Below are positions 32,246 through 40,852 of a stretch of DNA of 61,091 nucleotides, in pieces. Both the position numbers and the translations under genes were made by a program. Within the stretch, counting starts at the first letter, position 1. The number at the start of each line of letters is the position of its first letter. The notes under the pieces were generated by a model. It was given only the letters and a program-made list of their open reading frames with translations, was not told the DNA's origin and did no database searches. Origin of the DNA: an uncultured Lachnospiraceae bacterium (GTDB taxonomy: Bacteria; Bacillota; Clostridia; Lachnospirales; Lachnospiraceae); NCBI GenBank assembly GCA_900315055.1, contig OMXP01000007.1:1-61091 (forward strand). Direction: 5' to 3'.

Positions 32246-35131
32246 CTACTCATGCCCGTTTCCGGTGTGCGGGTGGGTGCGGTTGTACTCCCTGTTCTTC
32301 TCCTCGTACTCCTTTTTCTTCTGCCGCATCTTTTTTGCCTCGTCGGAGTTTGCATTCGCGAGGATCTTCAGCCCCCTCTTTAACTGGTACGGGATCAGGC
32401 CCTTCACCTTGTCCTCTGCCATGCGCATGTCGGTCATCTCCGGGTGATCGCGGTAGAGGTGGATCGCATCGAACCTGCACCTTGTGGTGCAGATGCCACA
32501 GCCGATGCACTTGTTCGGATCGACGATGCTGCGCCCGCAGGACAGACACCGGTTCGTCTCCGTGTGCACCTGCTCCTCGGTGAGGTCTCCTGTCGGGTCC
32601 CTGAACGGATCCGCAAGCGTCGGGTCCTTCGGTTCCTCCTGCCGTCCTGCGGTGTCATAGGAGTCGACGAGGATGTCGTCCTTGTCGAATTCGACATAGT
32701 CATGCCGGTCTCTGCCGATGGTCATCGAGGCATTCCTCTGCACGAAGCGGTGCAGGGACTCCGCCGCATAGTGACCCTCCGCGATGGCGTCGATGACGAA
32801 CTTCGGCCCGGTCAGCAGATCACCGCCGACGAAGATCTCGGGATCCGAGGTCTGGTATGTCAGTGCGTCCGCCTGCGGGTAGTTGCCGTGGACGAAGGTG
32901 AGGTTCCTGCCGTCCAGCAGGTTCCCCCACTCGATGCTCTGGCCGATCGCAAAGACGATGAAGTCACAGGGAATGGTCCTTGTTGTCTCCTCCTCATAGA
33001 CCGGAGAGAAACGCTTCGTGTCGGGATCGATGGTGCGAAGGCACTTCTTGAACACAAGGCCCGTCACATGGCCGTTTTCATCGACGGTCACCTCCTTCGG
33101 TCCCCAGCCGTTCTCGATCGAAACGCCATCTTCCAGCGTCTCCCGGATCTCGATGTCCGTAGCCGGCATGGTCTCCCGGCTCTCAAGGGCCACCATGGTA
33201 ACGTTGTCCGCGCCGCGCTTTTTCGCGTTCCGTGCACAGTCGACCGCAACATTCCCGCCGCCGACCACGACGACGCGCCCGGTCATCGCGGGGTTCCCCT
33301 TTGCCATGGAATCCTGCAGGTAGTGGACCGCGATGTCCGTCTCCGGTGCCGTATCGTTCGGCACCCCAGGGCGTCTCCCGCCCTGGCAGCCGATCGCAAG
33401 ATAGAAGGCCTTAAAGCCCTCCTTCTTCAGCTCGTCCAGGGTCACGTCCTTCCCGACCTCGACGCCGCAGCGGATCTCGACGCCAAGTTTTCGGATGATG
33501 TCGATCTCCGCCTGCAGCACATCCTTCTCCAGCTTGTAGCTCGGAATCCCGTACATCATCATGCCGCCAGGCATCTCGTGCTTTTCGAACACCACCGGGG
33601 AATAGCCCATGCGGGCAAGGTAGTTCGCGCAGGAAAGACCCGCAGGTCCCGCACCGATGATCGCGATCTTCTCCGGAAAGCTTCCGTGCATCGAGGGAAC
33701 GACCTTCGGCGGAAGGTAGGGATTACCGGAATGAAGATCCCGGTCCGCGACGAACTTCTTCACCGCATCGATCGACACCGCCTGATCAATGGTACCCCTC
33801 GTGCAGGCCGTTTCGCACCTCTTGTTGCAGATCCTGCCGCAGACAGCGGGGAAGGGATTCTCCTCCTTGATGAGGGCGAGGGCCTCGTCGTACTTGCCTT
33901 CGTTCGCCTTCTTCAGATATGCCTGCACCGGCACATGCGCGGGACAGGCCGCCTTGCAGGGAGAGGATCCGGAAGGGTACGTGTTGTGGAGCCTTGCGGT
34001 ATCCCGGTAGCTCTCGTCCCAGGCATACTTTCCCCACGCAATGGCATCGGGAAGAATCGCCTTCGGATAGGTCTGCTCGGAACCGTCCTTTTTGCAGAGC
34101 TTTTGTCCCAGCTTTACCGCACCGGCAGGGCACGACTCGACGCACAGGCCGCAGGCAACGCACTTCTCCGGCGTCGTCCTTGCGGTGTAGGCGCTGCGCG
34201 ACAGGTTCGGGGTGTTGAAGAGAAGGCTCGTCCGCAGGGCGTTGCAGATCTTCACATCGCAGTTGCAGATGTCGAAGATCTTGTTCTCGCCGTCGATGTT
34301 CGTGATCTGATGCACGAATCCGTTGTCCTCGGCCTTCTTCAGGATCTCCAGGGCCTCCTCATGGGTGATGTAGTGCGCACGCCCCGTCTCCACGGTGTAA
34401 TCCGCCATGTCGCCCACCTGGATGCACCAGTCGTCGGGATCATCCCCGCACCCCTCCCCGAGGGTTGTCCTCGAGTAGCGGCAGGAACAGATGCCGGCGG
34501 AGATATGCCCCTCGTACTTCTTCAGCCAGTACGAGATGTGCTCGAGATCCACCGACTCGTTCGTGAAATCCACCGCCTTCTCGACGGGGATGACATGCAT
34601 GCCGATGCCGTCTCCTCCCGGCGGCACCATCTGGGTGATCCCCGCAAGGGGAAGGAACGTCATGCGCTCAAAGAACGAGGCAACCGGGGGATTTTTGTCA
34701 ATCCGATCCTTCGACGAGTTGAACAGCTCCGCAGAGCCCGGGACAAAGTACGGGACGCGCCATCTCTTGATGCGGGGCCTGTCCTTCAGCTCCCCGTTGT
34801 GATCGAAGTTGTCGCCGTAGTCGTACTCGAGGATGCCGATGACGGACATCTCATCGAGAAGCTCCTGCAGGTGCTTCGGCTCGATGTCCGGGGCAAGACG
34901 CATCATGTCCTCAAACGTATAGAACTTCCGAAGCTTCATGCGGTTTGCAAGGTCCACCATCTCATCGGTCAGGACCTCCTTCAGCCCCCAGTACTCCGGA
35001 TCATCGGTCGTAATCCCCGTGATCTTGTGGGCGACCACATCCGTGATCTTTCGCCCGAGCTTTGCGACCGCGGCATTCCGCTCCTTCTCGTTCTGATAAA
35101 TGCTCCTTGGTTTTTCAAACTGCTCCGACAA
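32246..35131 (-). CDS. Large Fe-S flavoprotein oxidoreductase (GltD-like core with extra iron-sulfur domains)
   Basis: I chose TTG 35131 (MSEQFEKPRSIYQ) because AAAGGAG lies six bases upstream. The protein has 961 residues. An N-terminal region (about 1-190) of unknown helical type is followed by a Cys-rich segment (CSCRYSR, CGDDPDDWC, CNCDVKIC) and a 4Fe-4S motif CVACGLCVESCP near 325. Next comes a GltD/NfnB-type core: Fer4_20 cysteines, FAD site IIGAGPAGLSCANYL near 490 and NAD(P) site VVVGGGNVAVDCARNAKKRG near 620. A C-terminal ferredoxin-like pair of clusters (CLSCGR, CIGCGICTTRC) closes it. It should pass electrons between NAD(P)H, FAD and Fe-S clusters. The tight link to a linoleate-isomerase-like gene suggests a role in fatty acid reduction (inference). 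Confidence 0.85.
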   Translation of the reverse strand: MSEQFEKPRSIYQNEKERNAAVAKLGRKITDVVAHKITGITTDDPEYWGLKEVLTDEMVDLANRMKLRKFYTFEDMMRLAPDIEPKHLQELLDEMSVIGILEYDYGDNFDHNGELKDRPRIKRWRVPYFVPGSAELFNSSKDRIDKNPPVASFFERMTFLPLAGITQMVPPGGDGIGMHVIPVEKAVDFTNESVDLEHISYWLKKYEGHISAGICSCRYSRTTLGEGCGDDPDDWCIQVGDMADYTVETGRAHYITHEEALEILKKAEDNGFVHQITNIDGENKIFDICNCDVKICNALRTSLLFNTPNLSRSAYTARTTPEKCVACGLCVESCPAGAVKLGQKLCKKDGSEQTYPKAILPDAIAWGKYAWDESYRDTARLHNTYPSGSSPCKAACPAHVPVQAYLKKANEGKYDEALALIKEENPFPAVCGRICNKRCETACTRGTIDQAVSIDAVKKFVADRDLHSGNPYLPPKVVPSMHGSFPEKIAIIGAGPAGLSCANYLARMGYSPVVFEKHEMPGGMMMYGIPSYKLEKDVLQAEIDIIRKLGVEIRCGVEVGKDVTLDELKKEGFKAFYLAIGCQGGRRPGVPNDTAPETDIAVHYLQDSMAKGNPAMTGRVVVVGGGNVAVDCARNAKKRGADNVTMVALESRETMPATDIEIRETLEDGVSIENGWGPKEVTVDENGHVTGLVFKKCLRTIDPDTKRFSPVYEEETTRTIPCDFIVFAIGQSIEWGNLLDGRNLTFVHGNYPQADALTYQTSDPEIFVGGDLLTGPKFVIDAIAEGHYAAESLHRFVQRNASMTIGRDRHDYVEFDKDDILVDSYDTAGRQEEPKDPTLADPFRDPTGDLTEEQVHTETNRCLSCGRSIVDPNKCIGCGICTTRCRFDAIHLYRDHPEMTDMRMAEDKVKGLIPYQLKRGLKILANANSDEAKKMRQKKKEYEEKNREYNRTHPHTGNGHE

Positions 35132-35147
35132 GGCATGCTCCTTTCCA

Positions 35148-36527
35148 TCAGCCAAAGAACCTTCTCACCAGGTCCCTGCTGTACTCGACGGTCTCCTCCA
35201 TGTCGCCGAACGACATGATCTCCCCCGCATAATACGTGTTCTTCTGTCCCTGCATCGCCTCGACCTTATCGTACCAGCCATCCGCATAGTCTTTGGAACT
35301 TACATGCGGGAAGTAGTACCAGTCGTCGATTCGCTCGGTCTTGACCACCGGAAGCCCCGAGAAGGCCATGTCCTCGAGGGTCATCTTCTGGGCTTTTTCC
35401 GTCGGCACATCGGGCATGCCCTCGTGGTTTCGAAGGGTGAACGTGACAAGCGGCTGCGGTCCGCAGTCCGGCCAGCGGTGGTAGAACACCATGAGGTGTC
35501 CCCTCGTCTCGTTCGTCATATGGTCAAAGTAGTAGTACGAGATATCCGGCGCATCCTCGTCCCTTGTCCGCACCGCCATCGTGAAGTACTCCTTCGAGAC
35601 AATCTTCGAGAAAAGATCCCTCTCCTCATCGGTCGGATCACCGTAGTCAAGGAACATCTCCAGCGGCGTGCAGATGATGAGGCGGTCGAACTCCTCCGGG
35701 GCTCCTCCGTTGATGGAGACCTGGACCTTTCCGTCCTTTCTCGTGATGCCGGTGACCTCGGAATTCAGCACCGCCGGGTGCTTCAGGTGGCTGTTTACGC
35801 CCTCCCAGATCGACTGGGTGCCGTTTTTCCAGGTCCAGAGCTTTCCGGTGGAGAGGAACTGCCGCACCGTGAAAGCATCGAGATATTTCAGCACGTAGGC
35901 CGCCGGGATCTCGTCAAAGTACCCATAGCCGAACGACGTGAACGGTCCCTTCCAGACCATCTCCGCGTCCTCGCAGTGGTTGAGCTTTAAGAACTCCGAG
36001 AAGGGCATCGTGAGATCCTTCAGGTTCTCATTGACCCCTTCGATATGGGCAAGCTTCTTCTCCGGGGACGGACACGGTCCCTCGTACCGCCCCTGCGCCA
36101 CCCCGCGGTGGCCGTTGACATCGTATCCCACGTATTTTGTCGCAAGGATCTTCGAGAGCTTCTTCATCTTGAGAACCTTTTTGAGGAGCGTGAGCTTTGA
36201 CTGCTTTAAGGGCGTTCCGTCGACGTTCATGAAGCGCCGTCCCATCGGCGGGCCGTCAAGGTGCGACGTTCCCCCGAACTCCTCGCACTCGTGCACCGCA
36301 AAGTAGGTGTCGCACCCCATGACCGCACCCATCTCGATGGTGCGCATCTCCTTTGTTCCGTCCCGTGTCGTGACCTCCATCATCGGCGAGAAGGCCTTTC
36401 CGCCGACCCTGCCGCTCTTCTCGTAGATCACGTAGTTGTCGTACCCGTTCTTTTCCAGGTACATGGCCATGGACGTTCCTGCCGGTCCTCCGCCCACGAT
36501 ACAGATGCGATCGTTCTTGTTCCCCAT
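35148..36527 (-). CDS. FAD-dependent fatty acid double-bond isomerase, PAI (linoleate isomerase)-like
   Basis: I chose ATG 36527 (MGNKNDRICIVGGGPAG), which gives 459 residues with the Rossmann GGGPAG at residue 11. From memory the protein follows the Cutibacterium acnes linoleate 10-isomerase (PAI) along its length: IEMGAVMGC, LATKYVGYDVNGH, GPFTSFGYGYFDEIPAAYVL, KLWTWKNGTQSIWEG, LMVFYHRWPD, WYYFPHVSSKDYADGW, and the ending NTYYAGEIMSFGDMEET. PAI moves a cis double bond of linoleate to make a conjugated acid. This protein is slightly longer than PAI (about 425). It is soluble or membrane-associated, with no signal peptide. The downstream flavoprotein starts 16 bases after its stop. Confidence 0.85.
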   Translation of the reverse strand: MGNKNDRICIVGGGPAGTSMAMYLEKNGYDNYVIYEKSGRVGGKAFSPMMEVTTRDGTKEMRTIEMGAVMGCDTYFAVHECEEFGGTSHLDGPPMGRRFMNVDGTPLKQSKLTLLKKVLKMKKLSKILATKYVGYDVNGHRGVAQGRYEGPCPSPEKKLAHIEGVNENLKDLTMPFSEFLKLNHCEDAEMVWKGPFTSFGYGYFDEIPAAYVLKYLDAFTVRQFLSTGKLWTWKNGTQSIWEGVNSHLKHPAVLNSEVTGITRKDGKVQVSINGGAPEEFDRLIICTPLEMFLDYGDPTDEERDLFSKIVSKEYFTMAVRTRDEDAPDISYYYFDHMTNETRGHLMVFYHRWPDCGPQPLVTFTLRNHEGMPDVPTEKAQKMTLEDMAFSGLPVVKTERIDDWYYFPHVSSKDYADGWYDKVEAMQGQKNTYYAGEIMSFGDMEETVEYSRDLVRRFFG

Positions 36528-36755
36528 TTTGTCCGCCTTTCTCTCCCTCACAAATACAACAGTGCCGTTTTGTTCGTTTCGTCTCAAAAAGGTGACACCG
36601 CTCCCCAAAGCTGATGTCATTTTGAGAACTGATCTCATCATATCAGACTTCTTTTCCGTTGTCATATTCAACAAAAAGTATTTTCAAAATCCGCCCGGAT
36701 TGAGCATGTTTGAGACATAATTCCGGAGGTTGATACCTCTTCCTCAAAAAGCGCA

Positions 36756-36788
36756 CAAAAAATCCGGGGCAGCAGCTGCCGCTCCGGA
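36756..36788 (-). terminator. Terminator of the SMR gene
   Basis: On the minus strand TCCGGAGCGGCAG and CTGCTGCCCCGGA form a stem with one mismatch and one wobble, followed by TTTTTTGTG. Confidence 0.7.
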
Positions 36789-36811
36789 CCGGAAAATCTG
36801 TTCTATAACTG

Positions 36812-37132
36812 TCACGGTGTCCCCTTAAGGTTCACCAGAATGCACCCTGCCATGATAAGACCGATCCCCGCATACCCGTAGAGACTGATCCTCTCATGGA
36901 ACAGGAAATACGAGAAGATGCTCGTCGCGACGATCCCGATGCCGCACCAGAGGGCATAGGCAATCGCAAGGTTCAGGTACTTCAGCGCATGGCCGAAGAA
37001 CACGTAGCAGACAATATAGCCGATGACGCAAAGAACCGAGGGCAGGATCTTCGAAAATCCCTCCGAGGCGCGGAGCATCGTCGTTGCAAACACCTCTGCG
37101 CCGATGGCGCCGAACAAAAGAGCGTATCCCAT
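36812..37132 (-). CDS. Small multidrug resistance (SMR) family transporter
   Basis: The 106-residue protein has four helices and the SMR pattern: the membrane-embedded Glu at residue 13 in GAIGAEVFATTML, YLNLAIAYALWCGIGIV in the third helix region, and the closing GLIMAGCILVNL. Such proteins work as antiparallel or hetero-dimers exporting cations, quaternary ammonium compounds or guanidinium. It stands alone, with its own terminator. The exact substrate class (EmrE or SugE/Gdx type) is not settled. Confidence 0.92.
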   Translation of the reverse strand: MGYALLFGAIGAEVFATTMLRASEGFSKILPSVLCVIGYIVCYVFFGHALKYLNLAIAYALWCGIGIVATSIFSYFLFHERISLYGYAGIGLIMAGCILVNLKGTP

Positions 37133-37178
37133 GAAAGCCTCCTCTCAAAAGTACTCTTAAGTATACTCCCGGAGGTGC

Positions 37179-38537
37179 TCAGAGGCACATGGCCATGTAG
37201 AGAGGAATGCAGGTGATGCCGTCCTCCCGGTGGTAGTCCTTCGTGTAGAGAATATAGCGGTCTTCGACCTTGATCGGATATTTCTGAACGAAGTAATCAA
37301 AGGATGCATGCCGCCTGTACTGGGAGGACTTGACCTCCAGCGGGCATACTTTCTGCTTCCGCACGATCAGAAAATCAATTTCGTAGTGATTCTCCTTCGT
37401 GCTGCCGGGTGCCTGATAATCAAACTCATGGAAGTACAGGGCATGGCCGTTCATGCGAAGCGCCTGTGCCACCGAATTTTCCATGACCATGCCGAGATTG
37501 ATGCCCAGTTTCCCGAAGAGGAGCGACCGGTACAGATTTTCGGAATCCGGCTCTTCCGGATCCCAGGATCCCTTCATCATCTGTGTTACGAGAAGCCCCG
37601 TGTCGCCCATGTACAGCTTGAAGTTGGAGCGATCCGCATATGCCTCGAGCGTCACCTCCGGCTGCGTGACGTCAATGCACTCATTTACGATCATGGAATC
37701 CGAAAGAAAGCCCACGGCGTCCACGTAGTTCTGGAACCTCGCATTTTTGTCCACAACCGACCACTTGAAATGCGAGTTGTGGTTCATGAGCTGCTCCGGG
37801 ATTGTCCGGAAAATGACTGAAGCACGCTCTCTGTCGTCCTGATCGTACTTTACGAGATCGTTATCATACAGATCCAGGATGCCCTTTTTAATCCTGTCGA
37901 TCTCCCGCCAGGTGGCACCGTCGACAAAGGCCTGTACCGCCTGGGGCATTCCGCCGCAGGCAAGATAGGTGCGGTACCGGTTCATGATCGTCCGGTGAAT
38001 CGTATCGCCGAGGGGCGTTTTGGATTCGAATGCGTCCCGGATGGCGTCAGCTGTCACCGTATCGCCACCGGCCCACAGGAACTCCTCGAAGTCCATGGGA
38101 AACATCTGGATTTTTTCTTCTTCGGATGGAATGACGATGTTCTGCACATTCCTGCGAATGCTGATCAGAGAGCCGGTCTCCAGATAATCGTAGCGCCCGT
38201 CCTTGACCAGGTACTTGATGGCCTGCCGCGCAGCGGGAAAGAGCTGGACTTCATCGAAAATGATCAGAGACCGGCGGACCGGAAGATCCTTTCCTTTTAA
38301 GAGGAACAGGTTCCGGAAGAACACGTCCGGCTTTGAGAGGTTTGCAAAATTGTTCCGGATCTCGTCAGACTCCAGCGCAAAATCCAGGACGATGTAGTCG
38401 TCATATTCGTTCTTTGCGAACTCCTCGGCAACGGTCGATTTCCCGACACGGCGTGCCCCCTCGATCAGCAGCGCGGATTTTCCGTTGGATACTTCCTTCC
38501 ATTCCTTCAGTTTCTCGTAAATCTTTCTCCGAAGCAT
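37179..38537 (-). CDS. AAA_14/DUF4143 ATP-binding protein
   Basis: I chose ATG 38537 (MLRRKIYEKL), preceded by AGGGGGATTGAT. The 452-residue protein has Walker A IEGARRVGKSTVAEEF, Walker B SLIIFDEVQLFP, the sensor LETGSLISI, and the DUF4143 part with FKLYMGDTGLL and a restriction-endonuclease-like end EIDFLIVRKQKVCPLEVKSS (an E...D...ExK pattern). This AAA_14-DUF4143 family is widespread in gut bacteria and has no settled function; a DNA-related role is usually guessed. Upstream lie four 33-bp tandem repeats with GAATT...AATTC palindromes, which may control it. Confidence 0.9.
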   Translation of the reverse strand: MLRRKIYEKLKEWKEVSNGKSALLIEGARRVGKSTVAEEFAKNEYDDYIVLDFALESDEIRNNFANLSKPDVFFRNLFLLKGKDLPVRRSLIIFDEVQLFPAARQAIKYLVKDGRYDYLETGSLISIRRNVQNIVIPSEEEKIQMFPMDFEEFLWAGGDTVTADAIRDAFESKTPLGDTIHRTIMNRYRTYLACGGMPQAVQAFVDGATWREIDRIKKGILDLYDNDLVKYDQDDRERASVIFRTIPEQLMNHNSHFKWSVVDKNARFQNYVDAVGFLSDSMIVNECIDVTQPEVTLEAYADRSNFKLYMGDTGLLVTQMMKGSWDPEEPDSENLYRSLLFGKLGINLGMVMENSVAQALRMNGHALYFHEFDYQAPGSTKENHYEIDFLIVRKQKVCPLEVKSSQYRRHASFDYFVQKYPIKVEDRYILYTKDYHREDGITCIPLYMAMCL

Positions 38538-38577
38538 ATCAATCCCCCTGAAACGATGCCGGCAGTAAGGTCTCACA

Positions 38578-38709
38578 CGAATTTCACAATTCCATTATGC
38601 CGGTTTTTAACGAATTTCGCAATTCTCATCCGGCTGTTTTTAACGGAATTTATAATTCTCATCCCCGCTATATTCACGAAAATCGCAATTCCCGTCTCCC
38701 CGCTCATGT
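38578..38709. repeat. Four tandem imperfect 33-bp repeats upstream of the DUF4143 gene
   Basis: Units at 38578-38610, 38611-38643, 38644-38676 and 38677-38709 have an exact 33-bp period. Each starts CGAATTTCGCAATTC or a near variant, followed by CATCCGGC-type sequence and, in the first two, TTTTTAA. Each unit contains a palindrome-like core GAATT-nnnn-AATTC (degenerate in unit 4). The array starts 40 bases before the ATPase start codon, so it covers the promoter region and looks like an operator array. Confidence 0.85.
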
Positions 38710-38735
38710 TTAGCTAAAGTCAGCTAAACAGCCAA

Positions 38736-38775
38736 ACACGGCAGAACCGCTGAAGATTCAGGGTTTCTGCCGTGT
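38736..38775 (-). terminator. Long hairpin between the 33-bp repeats and the tiny gene
   Basis: ACACGGCAGAACC (38736-38748) and GGTTTCTGCCGTGT (38762-38775) pair over 13 bp with a one-base bulge. On the minus strand it is followed by TTGGCTGTTTAGC, a weak U-tract. It is a second, less perfect terminator or an RNA structure upstream of the repeats. A smaller inverted repeat GTTTAGCT/AGCTAAAC lies just left of it (38708-38729). Confidence 0.5.
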
Positions 38776-38809
38776 CTGCGTCCTGTAACTGGCGAACTTT
38801 CATGGATGC

Positions 38810-38847
38810 AAAAAAAACGGAAATGCGTCGCCAGGATCGCACTTCCG
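38810..38847 (-). terminator. Terminator of the 31-codon gene
   Basis: On the minus strand CGGAAGTGCG and CGCATTTCCG form a 10-bp stem (one wobble), followed directly by eight T. Confidence 0.8.
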
Positions 38848-38888
38848 CTTTTCTACTGTCTATTCGGATTCTCAAATTCGGTTGGGAA

Positions 38889-38984
38889 TCAATACTTAAA
38901 GTAGCCCTCGCCTCTCATGACTTCTCTCATGGACTCGATCCAGGCGTACTTCATGTCTGCAAACAGATCTGCTAACTTTCTCAT
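38889..38984 (-). CDS. Tiny gene, 31-residue peptide
   Basis: The frame ATG 38984 to TGA 38889 encodes a 31-residue peptide beginning MRKLADLFADMKYAWIESMR and ending GEGYFKY. It has a near-perfect ribosome site, AAGGAGG, nine bases before the ATG, and a strong terminator 41 bases after the stop. The peptide is amphipathic and helical and has no signal or membrane segment. I do not recognise it. Ribosome site, codon choice and private terminator make a real gene likely. It lies between the GPH symporter terminator and the DUF4143 repeats. Confidence 0.6.
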   Translation of the reverse strand: MRKLADLFADMKYAWIESMREVMRGEGYFKY

Positions 38985-39157
38985 CGTGTTGTACCTCCTT
39001 GGGTTCCTTGATGTTCTGTTCTCTTTACGCCCTGAAGGATACCATGGGAAACGATTCCATTCTCTTCAGATCCGCACGAAAACTACTCAGATCTTGCAAA
39101 AGACTCCGGGCCTTATCCGATCACTCCACTTCACAGGGCTTTATACAGGACAGATCA

Positions 39158-39196
39158 TAAAAACAGGGACCGGAGGATAATGTCCTTCGATCCCTG
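39158..39196 (-). terminator. Terminator of the GPH symporter gene
   Basis: CAGGGATCGAAGGA and TCCTCCGGTCCCTG pair on the minus strand with internal mismatches and are followed by TTTTTATG. Confidence 0.7.
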
Positions 39197-39246
39197 CTGT
39201 CTTTCGTCTCTTGGTGAAACTTTGTTCTGATCAGAAGAAGCGGGTT

Positions 39247-40713
39247 TTAAGCATGATGTCTCTTCCTGATCTCCTCCTGCTCCTTCGGCAGGTTCTTCTC
39301 AACGGTCCAGAAGAGGATGATCGCTGCACAGATGAAGTACGAGATCGTCTCCACCCAGATGTAGCTCGTCGTGATGGCGCTCTTTACCGTGGCGGTCTGT
39401 GCTGCAACACCCAGGGCCACGTCTGCGTTCTGATCATAACCGGAGCCGTTCAGGATGGCCGAGAAGATGGCGTTCATGACGGGAGATGCCGCAACCATCA
39501 GGGAGGAGTAGATGGACATCGTCAGACCGTCGGTGCGGATTCCGCTCCTGTACTCGATGTGGTCAATGACATCGGCAAGCATCGCGAGGATCAGGTAGCA
39601 GGCCGGGGAGGAACCAAGGCACTTTAAGGCAACACCGATGGCAACCGGAACGATCTCACCGTTGCCAAGACCTGCGATCACACCGCCGATGGCGCCGATC
39701 ACAAGGCCGACAAAGGTCACCATGCGCTTTCCGAACTTATTGGAGAGCGGGACGACAAACAGAACGGCAACCGCCATCGGGATGGCGCCGAGGACTGCAA
39801 GAAGCGACTGGGATGCGCCCCAGGCATCGGCGGAGCCGAAGAACGTGTTGTCGAGCACCCACTTGCAGAAGTAGGTCATGGAGCCGTTCTTGATGGCACC
39901 TGCCCACTGGAAGAACAGGTAGAAGACCATGACAAGCCACCAGTACTTGTCACTCGTCACGGCGTGGAGCTGCTCCTTCAGGGAGACGGTCTGCTTCTTC
40001 TCGGTCTCCTGTGCTCCAAGGGTCTCCTCGGTGACACGCTCTCTTGTAAACCTAAACTGCAGATAGATCGTCAGTGCGGAGAACAGGGAGATTGCCAGCA
40101 TGACGAGGAACCAGAGGGTCTGGTTCTTCTTGAGCATGAAGGAGACAAGCATCGGGAAGATCATCGAGCCCGCGCCCATGACGCCAAGGCCTGCGATGTT
40201 GCTAAGCGAAGCCAACTCACTTCTTGCCTTGCTGTCTCTTGTGGAGAGCGGAATCAGCGTCGAGTTTGCCGTGTTGTAGATCGGGTAGGCGACCGAATAG
40301 TAGAGGTTGTAGCCGATCGCGATCCAGACCATTCTCGCACCCTCACTCTTGAAGGGAACGATGAACATCAGGACACCGGTCACCGCGATGAGAAGCGCGG
40401 AGAGCAGGATCCAGGGACGGGCCTTGCCGGCAAGCGTGCGGGTCTTCTCAATGACCTGCCCGACAAGAAGGTTTGCCACAACGATCAGCACCGTCGAGAC
40501 CAGCTGCAGGACGGTGAGGAACCCCAGGGGGAGCTGCAGGACATCGGTCAGATAGTTCTGCAGGTTGCTGGTGAAGATACCGGAGGCAAGCAGACCTCCG
40601 AAGGGTCCGATGAGGTACCCCAGCGCCTTCTCCCAGAAGACCACTCTCGAGCGGTCCGGGATGGCAGACAGTGCCGGCGAGGACCACATGGTTTTATTTG
40701 TTTCCTTACTCAT
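39247..40713 (-). CDS. GPH-family cation symporter (MFS)
   Basis: The 488-residue protein (ATG 40713, seven bases after GGAAGGGG; an ATG two codons earlier is too close) has 12 helices. It shows the glycoside-pentoside-hexuronide:cation symporter pattern: an early WEKALGYLIGPFGG segment, a central loop around residues 205-240, and IGVALKCLGSSPACYLILAMLADVIDHIEYRSGIRTDG, of which the DHIEYRSG part is typical. It imports a sugar or glycoside with H+ or Na+. No glycosidase gene is nearby, so the substrate is unknown. Confidence 0.9.
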   Translation of the reverse strand: MSKETNKTMWSSPALSAIPDRSRVVFWEKALGYLIGPFGGLLASGIFTSNLQNYLTDVLQLPLGFLTVLQLVSTVLIVVANLLVGQVIEKTRTLAGKARPWILLSALLIAVTGVLMFIVPFKSEGARMVWIAIGYNLYYSVAYPIYNTANSTLIPLSTRDSKARSELASLSNIAGLGVMGAGSMIFPMLVSFMLKKNQTLWFLVMLAISLFSALTIYLQFRFTRERVTEETLGAQETEKKQTVSLKEQLHAVTSDKYWWLVMVFYLFFQWAGAIKNGSMTYFCKWVLDNTFFGSADAWGASQSLLAVLGAIPMAVAVLFVVPLSNKFGKRMVTFVGLVIGAIGGVIAGLGNGEIVPVAIGVALKCLGSSPACYLILAMLADVIDHIEYRSGIRTDGLTMSIYSSLMVAASPVMNAIFSAILNGSGYDQNADVALGVAAQTATVKSAITTSYIWVETISYFICAAIILFWTVEKNLPKEQEEIRKRHHA

Positions 40714-40852
40714 TTGCATACCCCTTCCTTCCGAATGGATCGACCATTCGGCTCATGAGAAGAGGATACCGCAGCAAAAGACGATGAAACAAAGGCCGGC
40801 GCAAACGGTCCCTTTTCCGGCGTAAACTGACCCTCAGTCAGGGTCTTTTCTC

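Noticed and set aside
32444..35218. A 924-codon open frame on the plus strand opposite the Fe-S flavoprotein
   Set aside because: It has no domain motifs and mirrors the real gene's codon pattern; the minus strand encodes clear FAD, NAD(P) and Fe-S motifs. The same applies to long plus-strand frames at 5936-7867 and 25096-26976.
38578..38709. Possible CRISPR array
   Set aside because: The units follow each other with no unique spacers and diverge gradually. No cas gene is nearby. It is a tandem repeat array.
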